Origin: Parvibaculum sp.
Lineage (GTDB): Bacteria > Pseudomonadota > Alphaproteobacteria > Parvibaculales > Parvibaculaceae
Assembly: GCA_019635975.1 (NCBI GenBank)
Contig: JAHBYM010000003.1
Coordinates: 1-64,000 of the forward strand
Direction of reading: 5' to 3'
Length of the DNA stretch: 64,000 nucleotides
Position 1 is the stretch's first letter; every line of letters starts with the position of its first letter. This document shows positions 30,577 to 37,733 of this stretch, one piece after another. The notes beneath the pieces were generated by a model. It saw nothing but the letters and a program-made list of their open reading frames with translations. It searched no databases and was not told the DNA's origin. A program made the position numbers and the translations under genes.

Positions 30577-30727
30577 ATTCGCGTCGATCGCCTTGTTACA
30601 TCCATCTTCGGTCGGTCATTTCGTTTATCCCCGGTTCGGTCGTCTCGCCTGAGCCGATCAATCTGGCTATAAGCGAATCGTCCGGGTCCGTTCGCCGCGA
30701 ATATGGGTGCGCCGCAACAAGGATTTG

Positions 30728-30755
30728 TGACAGTTTTTTGACAGTTCTGTGACAG
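30728..30755 (-). promoter_or_regulatory. Triple Pho box (PhoB site) upstream of plcP-agt, copy A
   Basis: Three TGACAG hexamers lie at 30728-30733, 30739-30744 and 30750-30755, exactly 11 bp apart. Read on the minus strand this is CTGTCA-N5-CTGTCA-N5-CTGTCA, matching the PhoB half-site and its 11-bp period. The orientation points at plcP-agt. A CATATT at 30705-30700 (minus) could be the -10. Bases 30723-30747 recur without mismatch, inverted, at 40878-40902. Confidence 0.85.
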
Positions 30756-31657
30756 AGACCCCCGGGAACAGCGATTTGGCCCTCCGCCGCAACTTCCACA
30801 TCATCGTTAATCCGGCCGCCGGGCGTCGCAATCGCACCTTGCTCGATCGCGTAGTTGAGCGGCTTCGCGCTGGAGGTTCGGACGTCACGGTGGAGCTGAC
30901 GCAAGCGGCCGGACATGCAACCGAGCTTGCGCGCGCGGCGGCGCGGCGCGGCGAAGCGGATGTGATCGTCGCGGCCGGCGGTGACGGCACCATCAACGAA
31001 GTGGCGCGCGGCCTTCTGGGGCAGGGCGTGCCGCTCGGCATTCTGCCGCTTGGGACGGCGAATGTGCTGGCCGTCGAGATCGGCCTTCGTCCGCGCGCGG
31101 AGGAGATTTCATCGATGCTGCTTGGCGGTCCGGCGGAGCTTGTCGGCACGGGGCTGGTCGATGGCGAGATTTTCCTGCTGATGGCGGGTATCGGTTTCGA
31201 CGGCGTCGTGGTTCACGGCATCGACCCGCGCCTGAAACGCCTGTGGGGCAAGGGCGCCTTTGTCTGGTCCGGCCTCAAGGCATGGGCGGCGGGCCCCGGC
31301 CGCGACATCCGGCTCGTCGCAGACGGGCGCGAGAAACGCGCCGCATGGGCGATCGTCACCAATGCGCGCAACTATGCGGGTCCGTTCATTCTCGCACCCG
31401 ACCAGAACATCGCGCAGCCGGGCCTGACACTTTTTCTGCTGCATGATGCAAGCCGCTTCGGCTTTTTCCGCTTTCTCGTCGCGCTGGCGCTCGGCCGTGT
31501 CGGAAAGTTGCGCAGCGTCGAAGTGTTGCCCGTTCGGCATGTCGATGTGACGGAACCGGCGGGCCTTGAGGTCGAAGTTGATGGCGACGCGCGCGGCCAC
31601 CTGCCGCAAACGATCGAGCAGGGCACGCAGTTTTTGAGGCTGGTGGTTCCGGCCTAG
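30749..31657 (+). CDS. Diacylglycerol-kinase-family lipid kinase (YegS/DgkB-like)
   Basis: About 302 residues. VNPAAGRRN, the nucleotide motif AAGGDGTINEVARGLLG and LPLGTANVLA define the DAGK catalytic domain; the C-terminal part forms the second lobe. It would phosphorylate diacylglycerol or a related lipid. The start is unclear: GTG 30749 overlaps the last Pho half-site, and TTG 30776 is an alternative; neither has a good ribosome site and there is no nearby in-frame ATG. It is divergent from plcP-agt, whose products are diacylglycerol and glycolipid. Its stop overlaps the convergent FMN enzyme gene through CTAG. Confidence 0.88.
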   Translation: MTETPGNSDLALRRNFHIIVNPAAGRRNRTLLDRVVERLRAGGSDVTVELTQAAGHATELARAAARRGEADVIVAAGGDGTINEVARGLLGQGVPLGILPLGTANVLAVEIGLRPRAEEISSMLLGGPAELVGTGLVDGEIFLLMAGIGFDGVVVHGIDPRLKRLWGKGAFVWSGLKAWAAGPGRDIRLVADGREKRAAWAIVTNARNYAGPFILAPDQNIAQPGLTLFLLHDASRFGFFRFLVALALGRVGKLRSVEVLPVRHVDVTEPAGLEVEVDGDARGHLPQTIEQGTQFLRLVVPA

Positions 31658-33243
31658 GCGGCGTCGGCGCCGAAGCGAGGGCGGCCGATGCCGTTGCGTG
31701 AGGGAAGGGCTGCCGTGTCGGCCCAGCGGCCGTAATAGTCCTTGAGCGACACCGACACCCCGTCCGGTCCCATGATGCGCGCATGTTCGCGGTTGAGGCG
31801 ACGCGGTTCAGTGACGCCGCAGGAATGCGCAATCACGCAGACTTCCTGCGTCACGCGCTCGGCATAGCGGCGCACGCGCTCGCCCTTGTCGGTGACGTCG
31901 AGGCCGCGCTGCAGGCGCTTGTTGTGCGTCGTGATGCCGGTCGGGCAGGTGTTCTTGTTGCACTGAAGCGCCTGGATGCAACCGAGCGAGAACATGAAGC
32001 CGCGCGCCGAGCAGACGAAATCGGCGCCGACGCAGAGCGCCCATGCGACTTCTGCCGGCGTGATCAGCTTGCCGCTCGCCGTCACGCGGATGCGCGATTT
32101 CAGCTTGTGGCGCTCCAGCGTGTCGCAAAGCACGGGCAGGCTTTCCCAGATCGGCAGGCCGACATAGTCGATCAGCGGCATTGGCGCCGCGCCCGTGCCG
32201 CCGTCGGCGCTGTCGAGCGAAATGAAGTCAGGCGCGTTCTCGATGCCGCGGCGGTTGATCTCGGCGCAGAGGTCGTCGAGCCAGTCGTAGGCGCCGAGCA
32301 CCAGTTTGAATCCGGTCGGCTTGCCCGTCACGTCGCGTATGTGCGAAACGAAGTCGAGCAGATCGCCGATGCTGTCGATTTCGGGATGGCGGTTCGGGCT
32401 GATCGAATCGTGACCGGCGGGAATGCCGCGAACGGCAGCGATTTCCGGCGTCACTTTCGAACCGGGCAGGATGCCGCCCTTGCCGGGCTTGGCTCCCTGG
32501 CTCAGCTTGATTTCGAACATTCGGATCTGTTCGTGTGCGGCGAGTGCCGCAAGTTTCTCGTCCGACAAACCACCATCGTCGTCGCGGCAGCCGTATTTCG
32601 CCGTGCCGATCTGGAAGACGATGTCGGCGCCGCCTTCGAGATGGAAGGGCGACAAGCCGCCTTCGCCGGTGTTGAGCCAGATGCCGGCCATGCGCGCGCC
32701 TTTCGAAAGCGCCAGCACGGCGGGTTTTGAAATCGCGCCGTAGCTCATGCCGGAGATGTTGTAGATCGAAGAGGTGCGGAAGGGCTTGCGCGCGTAGGGG
32801 CCGACTTCGATCAATGCGGTGTCGGCGGCGTTGCGGTCGAGTGTCGGGAAAGGGCAGTTGGCGAAAGTGACGGTGCCCGCCGGGCGGAGGTCGCGCGTCG
32901 AGCCGAAGGCGACCGTCGTGTCGACGCCCTTTGCCGCGCGGTAGACCCATGCGCGCTGGGCGCGGTTGAAGGGCAGCTCCTCGCGATCCATCGCAAAGAA
33001 GTACTGGCGGAAATATTCGCCGAGCGATTCGAAGAGATAGCGGAAGCGGCCGATCACCGGATAGTTGCGGCGCACCGCATGCTTCGTCTGTGTGCTGTCG
33101 ATGACGAAGAGGACGGCGACGGCTATGACGCCGCAGCCGATGCCGACGATGAAAAGCGCCGACATGATGTCGACGATCTGCCAGATGACGGAATCGTTCA
33201 GTAGGTCCGCCAGACTCTTCATCGCATCGCCGAACGCGCCCAT
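31654..33243 (-). CDS. FMN-dependent glutamate-synthase-like protein with N-terminal membrane segment
   Basis: 529 residues. A hydrophobic N-terminal segment (about 15-50; SALFIVGIGCGVIAVAVLFVI) precedes a GltS central-like domain. SYGAISKPAVLALSKGARMAG, GEGGLSPFH, LSQGAKPGKGG and DSADGGTGAAPMPL form the FMN/2-oxoglutarate barrel. CIQALQCNKNTCPTGI provides the cysteines of a 3Fe-4S cluster. It lacks the glutaminase domain of GltB, so it cannot use glutamine alone. Its biological role is not established. It converges on the lipid kinase gene with a 4-bp stop overlap. Confidence 0.88.
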   Translation of the reverse strand: MGAFGDAMKSLADLLNDSVIWQIVDIMSALFIVGIGCGVIAVAVLFVIDSTQTKHAVRRNYPVIGRFRYLFESLGEYFRQYFFAMDREELPFNRAQRAWVYRAAKGVDTTVAFGSTRDLRPAGTVTFANCPFPTLDRNAADTALIEVGPYARKPFRTSSIYNISGMSYGAISKPAVLALSKGARMAGIWLNTGEGGLSPFHLEGGADIVFQIGTAKYGCRDDDGGLSDEKLAALAAHEQIRMFEIKLSQGAKPGKGGILPGSKVTPEIAAVRGIPAGHDSISPNRHPEIDSIGDLLDFVSHIRDVTGKPTGFKLVLGAYDWLDDLCAEINRRGIENAPDFISLDSADGGTGAAPMPLIDYVGLPIWESLPVLCDTLERHKLKSRIRVTASGKLITPAEVAWALCVGADFVCSARGFMFSLGCIQALQCNKNTCPTGITTHNKRLQRGLDVTDKGERVRRYAERVTQEVCVIAHSCGVTEPRRLNREHARIMGPDGVSVSLKDYYGRWADTAALPSRNGIGRPRFGADAA

Positions 33244-33283
33244 AACGTCGTACCCCCGAATGTCCGATTGCCCCCGCCCGATA

Positions 33284-34219
33284 TCAGGCGCCGGGTATGT
33301 CCGCCTCTGCGACGCGTGTCGGTATGTCGGCCATCACGGGATCGAGTACGCGCGGCAGTTCGCGGTGTGCTGTGTCGCTCGCGACTTCGAAATCCCCGTC
33401 GGCAATCGAAAGACGCAGGCCGACGGCGGCGACGGCCGCCTCGCGCACGTTCCGGCCCGGGCCCGCGTCGAGCACTTTCGGCGCCGGGCGCACAATGCTT
33501 GCCGTGGCGATCGGCTCGACCATGCGGGCTTCGAATTCGCGTGAGGGACCGATCGCCGGTTTCAGTTCGCCCGATATGTCGATCCGCGGTTCGGACCGCA
33601 GGGGCGTGACGTAGGCTGCATTGGCGATGCGGTTGCGCTCGTTTTCCCAAATGCGGATCACGCGGGCGAAGTAGCGGCCGCCATGCGATCGGGTTTGCGA
33701 GTGGTAGAATGCGACGGCCTTCGGCCAGTTTCCGGTTTGCGCGTGAAGACGCTTCAGGAAGTCGGCGCCATAGGCGACGTTGGTCATCGGATCGAAGCCG
33801 TCTTCGAGGCTTGCGAAGGCATTGGGGTGATAGCGCAGGTTGACCTGCATGCAACCGATGTCGATGGAGCGCATGCCGCTGTCGAGAAGACGTTGCGTTG
33901 TACGCACGGCTTCTTCCTTGGTCTTGAAATAATAGCCGCGGCCTTCGGCGTTGATGGTCCACGGCCAGGGACGCGACTGACGCGTCGCCGGATCGGCACG
34001 GCCCGATTCGGCGAGCGAGACCGCCGCCAGCAGCGCGCGCGGCAGTCCGCTCTCGATTTCGTGGTAACGCGTTGCCTGCTCGCAGAGCGCGGCCGGATCC
34101 GACGCGGCGTTATCGCCGTTCGCCTTTGCGGCGCTCGCCGGCTGCAGCGAAATCGAAAGCGCCACCGCGCCAGCGATGCCGAAAAGCCCAAAATTAAAAA
34201 GGCGCGCCACAGCGGCCAT
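33284..34219 (-). CDS. Lytic transglycosylase (SLT domain), secreted
   Basis: 311 residues. A signal peptide (FNFGLFGIAGAVALSISLQPASA) leads to an SLT-type muramidase domain. ESGLPRALLAAVSLAESGRADP includes the catalytic Glu, and DIGCMQVNLRYHP and VAYGADFLKRLH are typical family stretches. It cleaves peptidoglycan glycan strands in the periplasm. ATG 34219 is spaced correctly behind AGAGGTGGG; GTG 34228 is an alternative. A C-terminal tail of about 130 residues has no recognisable domain. Confidence 0.9.
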   Translation of the reverse strand: MAAVARLFNFGLFGIAGAVALSISLQPASAAKANGDNAASDPAALCEQATRYHEIESGLPRALLAAVSLAESGRADPATRQSRPWPWTINAEGRGYYFKTKEEAVRTTQRLLDSGMRSIDIGCMQVNLRYHPNAFASLEDGFDPMTNVAYGADFLKRLHAQTGNWPKAVAFYHSQTRSHGGRYFARVIRIWENERNRIANAAYVTPLRSEPRIDISGELKPAIGPSREFEARMVEPIATASIVRPAPKVLDAGPGRNVREAAVAAVGLRLSIADGDFEVASDTAHRELPRVLDPVMADIPTRVAEADIPGA

Positions 34220-34470
34220 CCGTCCCACCTCTTGCCATGGGGCCGCAAGACCGGCAGGTCCGGCGGCGTTTCACCGGTCATCATGGGACAAGGGGCGTTA
34301 AGGAACGTTTGCGATACCGTGCGGCGCATATAAGCGCCAGGTTCGCGCCAATCTCGCTGCGCTGCACCCACGCTGGCGAACGGCTAAAAAAGGCGCGAAG
34401 TGCCAGTATTTTCGGCAGATTCCGGTGCATTTTTGAGCGAAGATTTTTTGCTTTGGCCCTTGATTTGTGT
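34220..34470. other. Intergenic region upstream of lytic transglycosylase and of sRNA candidate
   Basis: Together with the sRNA candidate, this makes a 407-bp gap without a protein gene. It should contain the minus-strand promoter of the transglycosylase gene and the plus-strand promoter of the candidate RNA. I see no convincing -35/-10 pair for either. A 90-codon plus-strand frame (34237-34509) has arginine-rich, noise-like composition and is not called. Confidence 0.4.
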
Positions 34471-34588
34471 GCGCTGCAATGTCACCTTGTGCATTGCGGC
34501 ATCGGTTGAGGTTTCTCCCGCTGTCGCAGCCCTTCCTGGGCGTTTCCTCCCTAAACTTGGGCCCTGGTTCGCCAGGGCCCCTTTTTTT
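34471..34588 (+). ncRNA. Candidate trans-acting small RNA with anti-SD motif and strong terminator
   Basis: A very strong plus-strand intrinsic terminator ends here although no plus-strand gene lies upstream. Before it, GCTGCAATG (34473-34481) pairs with CATTGCGGC (34492-34500), a 9-bp 5' hairpin with one G-U pair. A single-stranded TTTCCTCCCT lies just before the terminator stem and could pair with ribosome-binding sites. This is the plan of several alphaproteobacterial sRNAs; it recalls the MmgR (alpha-r8) type from memory. The 5' end is a guess, and no clear promoter was identified. Confidence 0.55.
34559..34588 (+). terminator. Intrinsic terminator of the candidate sRNA
   Basis: GGGCCCTGG (34559-34567) pairs perfectly with CCAGGGCCC (34572-34580) around a TTCG tetraloop and is followed by C and seven T. 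The minus strand has no U-run, so this is a plus-strand terminator. Confidence 0.92.
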
Positions 34589-34626
34589 GTGCGAGAGGCT
34601 GCGGGCGGCGGTCGGCGCGGACCGTC

Positions 34627-35577
34627 TCAGAAGGCGGCGCCGCGCGCGCCGAGCGTCAGGGCCGACCAGTCCCAGGCCGCCAGTTCGTCGATGAAGGCGG
34701 TCATGTCGGTCTGCATTTTTTCCAGGCCCGGCGTCGGCTCCAGGCGCGCCTCGTTCATGTAGAGGGCGCGGTTGACCTCGATCTGCAAGGCATGAAGACC
34801 CCGTCGCGGGCGCCCGTAATGCTCGGTGTTGAAGCCGCCGGCATAGGGGTTGTTGCGCATGACGCTGTAGCCGAGTTGCCGCAATATCCGTTCGGCCTCG
34901 GCCGTTATGGCGCCGGCGCAGGAGGTGCCGTAGCGGTCGCCCAGCACGATGTCGGGGCGGTCGGCGCCGCTGTCGTCGTCGGTCGGGCCGCCGACCGAGG
35001 GCATCGAATGGCAATCGATCAGGATCGCGCAGCCGAAGCTCTTCAACGTGTCTTCGAGCAATCCCTTTAGTGCATCGTGGAAGGGCATGTAGAGGCGGCG
35101 AATGCGTTCTTCCGCTTCGGCATAGGACAGCGGTTCCCGGTAGATTTCCGTCGCATCCGAGACCACGCGGGCAATGGTGCCGAGGCCGCCAGCGACGCGC
35201 AGCGAGCGCGTGTTCACATGCGGCGGAAGGGGCTCAGCGAACATTGAAGGGTCGAGTTCGTATGGTTCGCGATTCGCATCGAGATAGGCCCGGGGGAACA
35301 GGGCATGCAGCAGCGGCGCGCCGAGGCCGACGGCGCCGGCAAAGAGCGCCTCGACAAAACTGTCTTCGCTGCGGCGGAGCGTCAGCGCATCGAGATTGGA
35401 GGCGGCGACAAAGGACGCCGGATAGTGCCGCCCGCTATGGGGCGAACTGAAAACAAAGGGAATTCGCTGTCGCGGCGGGCTTTCGACGATGACCGGCCGC
35501 TCGAACAGGCCAGCCTCCGTCGTGTCCGGCCCTTGTGCGGCCGGCGTGGCGATCGTGGTTTCGGGGGCCAGGTCCAT
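34627..35577 (-). CDS. N-formylglutamate amidohydrolase
   Basis: 316-residue Zn-dependent hydrolase of the FGase family (PF05013), which releases glutamate and formate from N-formylglutamate in histidine breakdown or acts on related amides. FSSPHSGRHYPASF, the FPRAYLDANREPYELDP segment, ILIDCHSMPS and LQIEVNRALYMNE are characteristic. Start MDLAPETTIAT is the first ATG but has no clear ribosome site; the frame is open further upstream without a good start. No other histidine-utilisation gene is nearby, so a different formyl or acyl amino acid may be the substrate. Confidence 0.9.
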   Translation of the reverse strand: MDLAPETTIATPAAQGPDTTEAGLFERPVIVESPPRQRIPFVFSSPHSGRHYPASFVAASNLDALTLRRSEDSFVEALFAGAVGLGAPLLHALFPRAYLDANREPYELDPSMFAEPLPPHVNTRSLRVAGGLGTIARVVSDATEIYREPLSYAEAEERIRRLYMPFHDALKGLLEDTLKSFGCAILIDCHSMPSVGGPTDDDSGADRPDIVLGDRYGTSCAGAITAEAERILRQLGYSVMRNNPYAGGFNTEHYGRPRRGLHALQIEVNRALYMNEARLEPTPGLEKMQTDMTAFIDELAAWDWSALTLGARGAAF

Positions 35578-35846
35578 TTGCAGAAAAGCCGAAATGCCTG
35601 TTTTACCGTTGCGGATGGCGGGTGCCGGAGGCGCCGCCGGGCAAGCATAGCATGACCCTCCCGCCGAGAGCGACCCGTGGGGCCGGGCGGGCAAATTGCG
35701 CCAGCCGGCGAATATGAGGGGCCGGAGTTCACATCCTGTTTACTATTGGAATCCTAAAGTGACACCCGTGGGGTGAGGGGCTGGCCGCCGGTTGTGCGTC
35801 CGCTTTCGCCATGACGGGTATCAAGGGACGGATCGGGCACGGGGCC

Positions 35847-36209
35847 ATGGCACGCATTCTCCTCGCTGAAGACGATGAATCCATGCGCCGGTTTCTGGCC
35901 AAGGCGCTGGAAAATGCCGGCCATGAGGTCGTGTCCTATGGACAGGGCGACGAGGCCCATCGGCGCCTCAAGAACGATGTTTTCGACATTCTGCTGACCG
36001 ACATCGTGATGCCCGAAATGGACGGCATCGAGCTTGCCCGGCTGGCCGCGGAACTCGACCCGACACTCAAGATCATGTTCATCACGGGCTTTGCAGCCGT
36101 CGCGCTCAATCCCGAAGTGGCGGCGCCCAAAGACGCCAAGGTGCTTTCCAAGCCCTTCCACCTGCGCGACCTCGTGGCCGAAGTCGAACGGCTGATGGTC
36201 GCCGCCTGA
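35847..36209 (+). CDS. cpdR: Single-domain response regulator CpdR
   Basis: 120 residues, a receiver domain only. MARILLAEDDESMRRFLAKALENAGHEV closely matches Caulobacter CpdR. Asp52 (LLTDIVMPEMDG) is the phosphorylation site, with FITGFA and VLSKPFH completing the active site. In Caulobacter unphosphorylated CpdR primes ClpXP to degrade cell-cycle substrates, and phosphate comes through ChpT, an Hpt-type protein. It is followed by a tRNA gene. Whether the Hpt protein at 4.7 kb feeds it is unknown. Confidence 0.93.
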   Translation: MARILLAEDDESMRRFLAKALENAGHEVVSYGQGDEAHRRLKNDVFDILLTDIVMPEMDGIELARLAAELDPTLKIMFITGFAAVALNPEVAAPKDAKVLSKPFHLRDLVAEVERLMVAA

Positions 36210-36246
36210 GCGGCCCGGCGCCGGCCGCCGCGCCCGCGTTTCCGGC

Positions 36247-36275
36247 TTGTCTTTGAAGGGTATCCTCGTTATAGG
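36247..36275 (+). promoter_or_regulatory. Candidate promoter of tRNA-Val
   Basis: TTGTCT (36247-36252) and TATAGG (36270-36275) are separated by 17 bases, a good fit to a housekeeping promoter. Transcription would start about 60 bp before the tRNA. Confidence 0.55.
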
Positions 36276-36341
36276 AACGGCCTTCGGCGCCGTTCGGCGT
36301 CGACCCGCCGGCACCCGCCGCCGGCGACCGGGAATGGCAAT

Positions 36342-36416
36342 GGGCGTGTAGCTCAGCGGGAGAGCACTTCGTTGACATCGAAGGGGTCACAGGTTCAATC
36401 CCTGTCACGCCCACCA
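36342..36416 (+). tRNA. tRNA-Val (GAC)
   Basis: 75 nt folding into a standard cloverleaf. Acceptor GGGCGTG pairs with CACGCCC, CCA is encoded, and GTTCAATCC forms the T-loop. The anticodon stem CTTCG/CGAAG encloses TTGACAT, giving anticodon GAC at 36374-36376. Confidence 0.97.
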
Positions 36417-36600
36417 TTGCCGCCAGCGCCCGCCGATCGCGCCTATATTGTGGGCGATGCTGGCAAATTGCCATTTTCCTGCCCGTCCAAATGACCTATT
36501 CCAGAATGCCCGAACGGGCGCGTCGACAGGCGCGGCCGGCATCTTCCGCGCCTGCCGACAAGGTCGCGGTTCGCGGTACGGCTTCAACAAGCGATAGTTC

Positions 36601-37722
36601 ATGCAGTCTCTGAAACAGTTTTCTCCCGAGCAGCTTTCGCCCCGCACGATCGTCGTCGGGGTTCTCATTGCGCTGGGGGTCCTGCTGGTGCTCCTGTTCC
36701 TCTACCGTCTCTACGACCGTTTCGCGGGGCAGCAGCAAGGCGGATTTCCGCCGGCGGTCGTCGAGGTCGTCGAAGCGCGCCACGCGCCTGTCGAAATTCG
36801 CGTTTCGGCGCTCGGCACGCTGCAGGCCGACCAGTCGATCGTGGTGACGCCCGAGATCCCCGGCATCGTCACCAGCATCGACTTCACCGACGGACAGCGG
36901 ATCGAGGAAGGCGAAGTCGTGCTCCGGCTCAACGACGACGACCTCAAGGCGCGGCTGGCGCAGGCCGAGGCGCGGCTGACGCTGACCCGCGCCAATTATC
37001 AGCGTGCGGAGCAACTTGTCCGTCAGGGTTCGGGCACGGCGCGGGCGCGCGACGAAGCGCTCAACGATTTCAAGTCGGCGGAAGCCGAACTCGCGGCCGC
37101 GCAGACGGCGCTCGACAAGGCTACGATCAAGGCGCCGTTTGCGGGCATCGTCGGGCTGCGCCAGGTCAGCCTCGGACAATATCTCACCGCCGGGGAGCCG
37201 ATTGCGACGCTTGCCGATGTCGACAATCTGCGGATCGATTTCCGCGTTTCGGAAGTGTTCCTGACGCGGATTCGCAAGGGGCAGAAAGTCGACATCACCT
37301 TCGATGCGCTGCCCGGACAGACATTTGAGGGCGTTATCAGCGCCGTCGATCCGGTGGTCAGCATCGAGGGTCGCGCAATCAGCGTTCGCGCATTGCTGGC
37401 GAACGAGGGCGGTGAATTGCGGCCCGGACTTTTCGGGCGCGTCGACATCGTAACCGAAACACGGGATTCCATTCTCGTGCCTGAATCCGCCATCGTCACC
37501 GACCAGACCGGAAACAAGGCCGTCTTCGTCGTCGTCGACGGACATGCCGCCATCCGCCGCGTGGAAACGGGCGACCGGCAACCGGGACAGGTCGAGCTTG
37601 TGTCGGGTATCGAACCTGGCGAAGCGGTGATCGTTGCAGGGCAGCTCAAGATCCAGGACGGCGCACCGGTCGAGCCGTTGTTGACAAGCGAAGACCGGCC
37701 CGTTGCCGATCCGGCCGGTTAG
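36601..37722 (+). CDS. RND efflux periplasmic adaptor (membrane fusion protein)
   Basis: 373 residues. An N-terminal membrane anchor (TIVVGVLIALGVLLVLLFLYRLYD) is followed by a lipoyl half (VTPEIPGIVTSIDFTDGQRIEEGEVVLRL), an alpha-helical hairpin, the second lipoyl half (TIKAPFAGIVGLRQVSLGQYL) and beta-barrel and membrane-proximal domains. It links the inner-membrane pump encoded next to an outer-membrane channel that is not in this window. It lies 11 bp before the pump gene. No adjacent regulator gene is seen. Confidence 0.94.
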   Translation: MQSLKQFSPEQLSPRTIVVGVLIALGVLLVLLFLYRLYDRFAGQQQGGFPPAVVEVVEARHAPVEIRVSALGTLQADQSIVVTPEIPGIVTSIDFTDGQRIEEGEVVLRLNDDDLKARLAQAEARLTLTRANYQRAEQLVRQGSGTARARDEALNDFKSAEAELAAAQTALDKATIKAPFAGIVGLRQVSLGQYLTAGEPIATLADVDNLRIDFRVSEVFLTRIRKGQKVDITFDALPGQTFEGVISAVDPVVSIEGRAISVRALLANEGGELRPGLFGRVDIVTETRDSILVPESAIVTDQTGNKAVFVVVDGHAAIRRVETGDRQPGQVELVSGIEPGEAVIVAGQLKIQDGAPVEPLLTSEDRPVADPAG

Positions 37723-37733
37723 CGGGGCCGGCG

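Noticed and set aside
34337-34355. Palindrome GGCGCATATAAGCGCC-like sequence near 34.33 kb
   Set aside because: Short and GC-rich; in this base composition such a stem is expected by chance, and no gene start is suitably placed.
34237-34509. 90-codon plus-strand frame before the strong terminator
   Set aside because: Arginine-rich, noise-like composition and no ribosome site. The terminator is better explained by a non-coding RNA.
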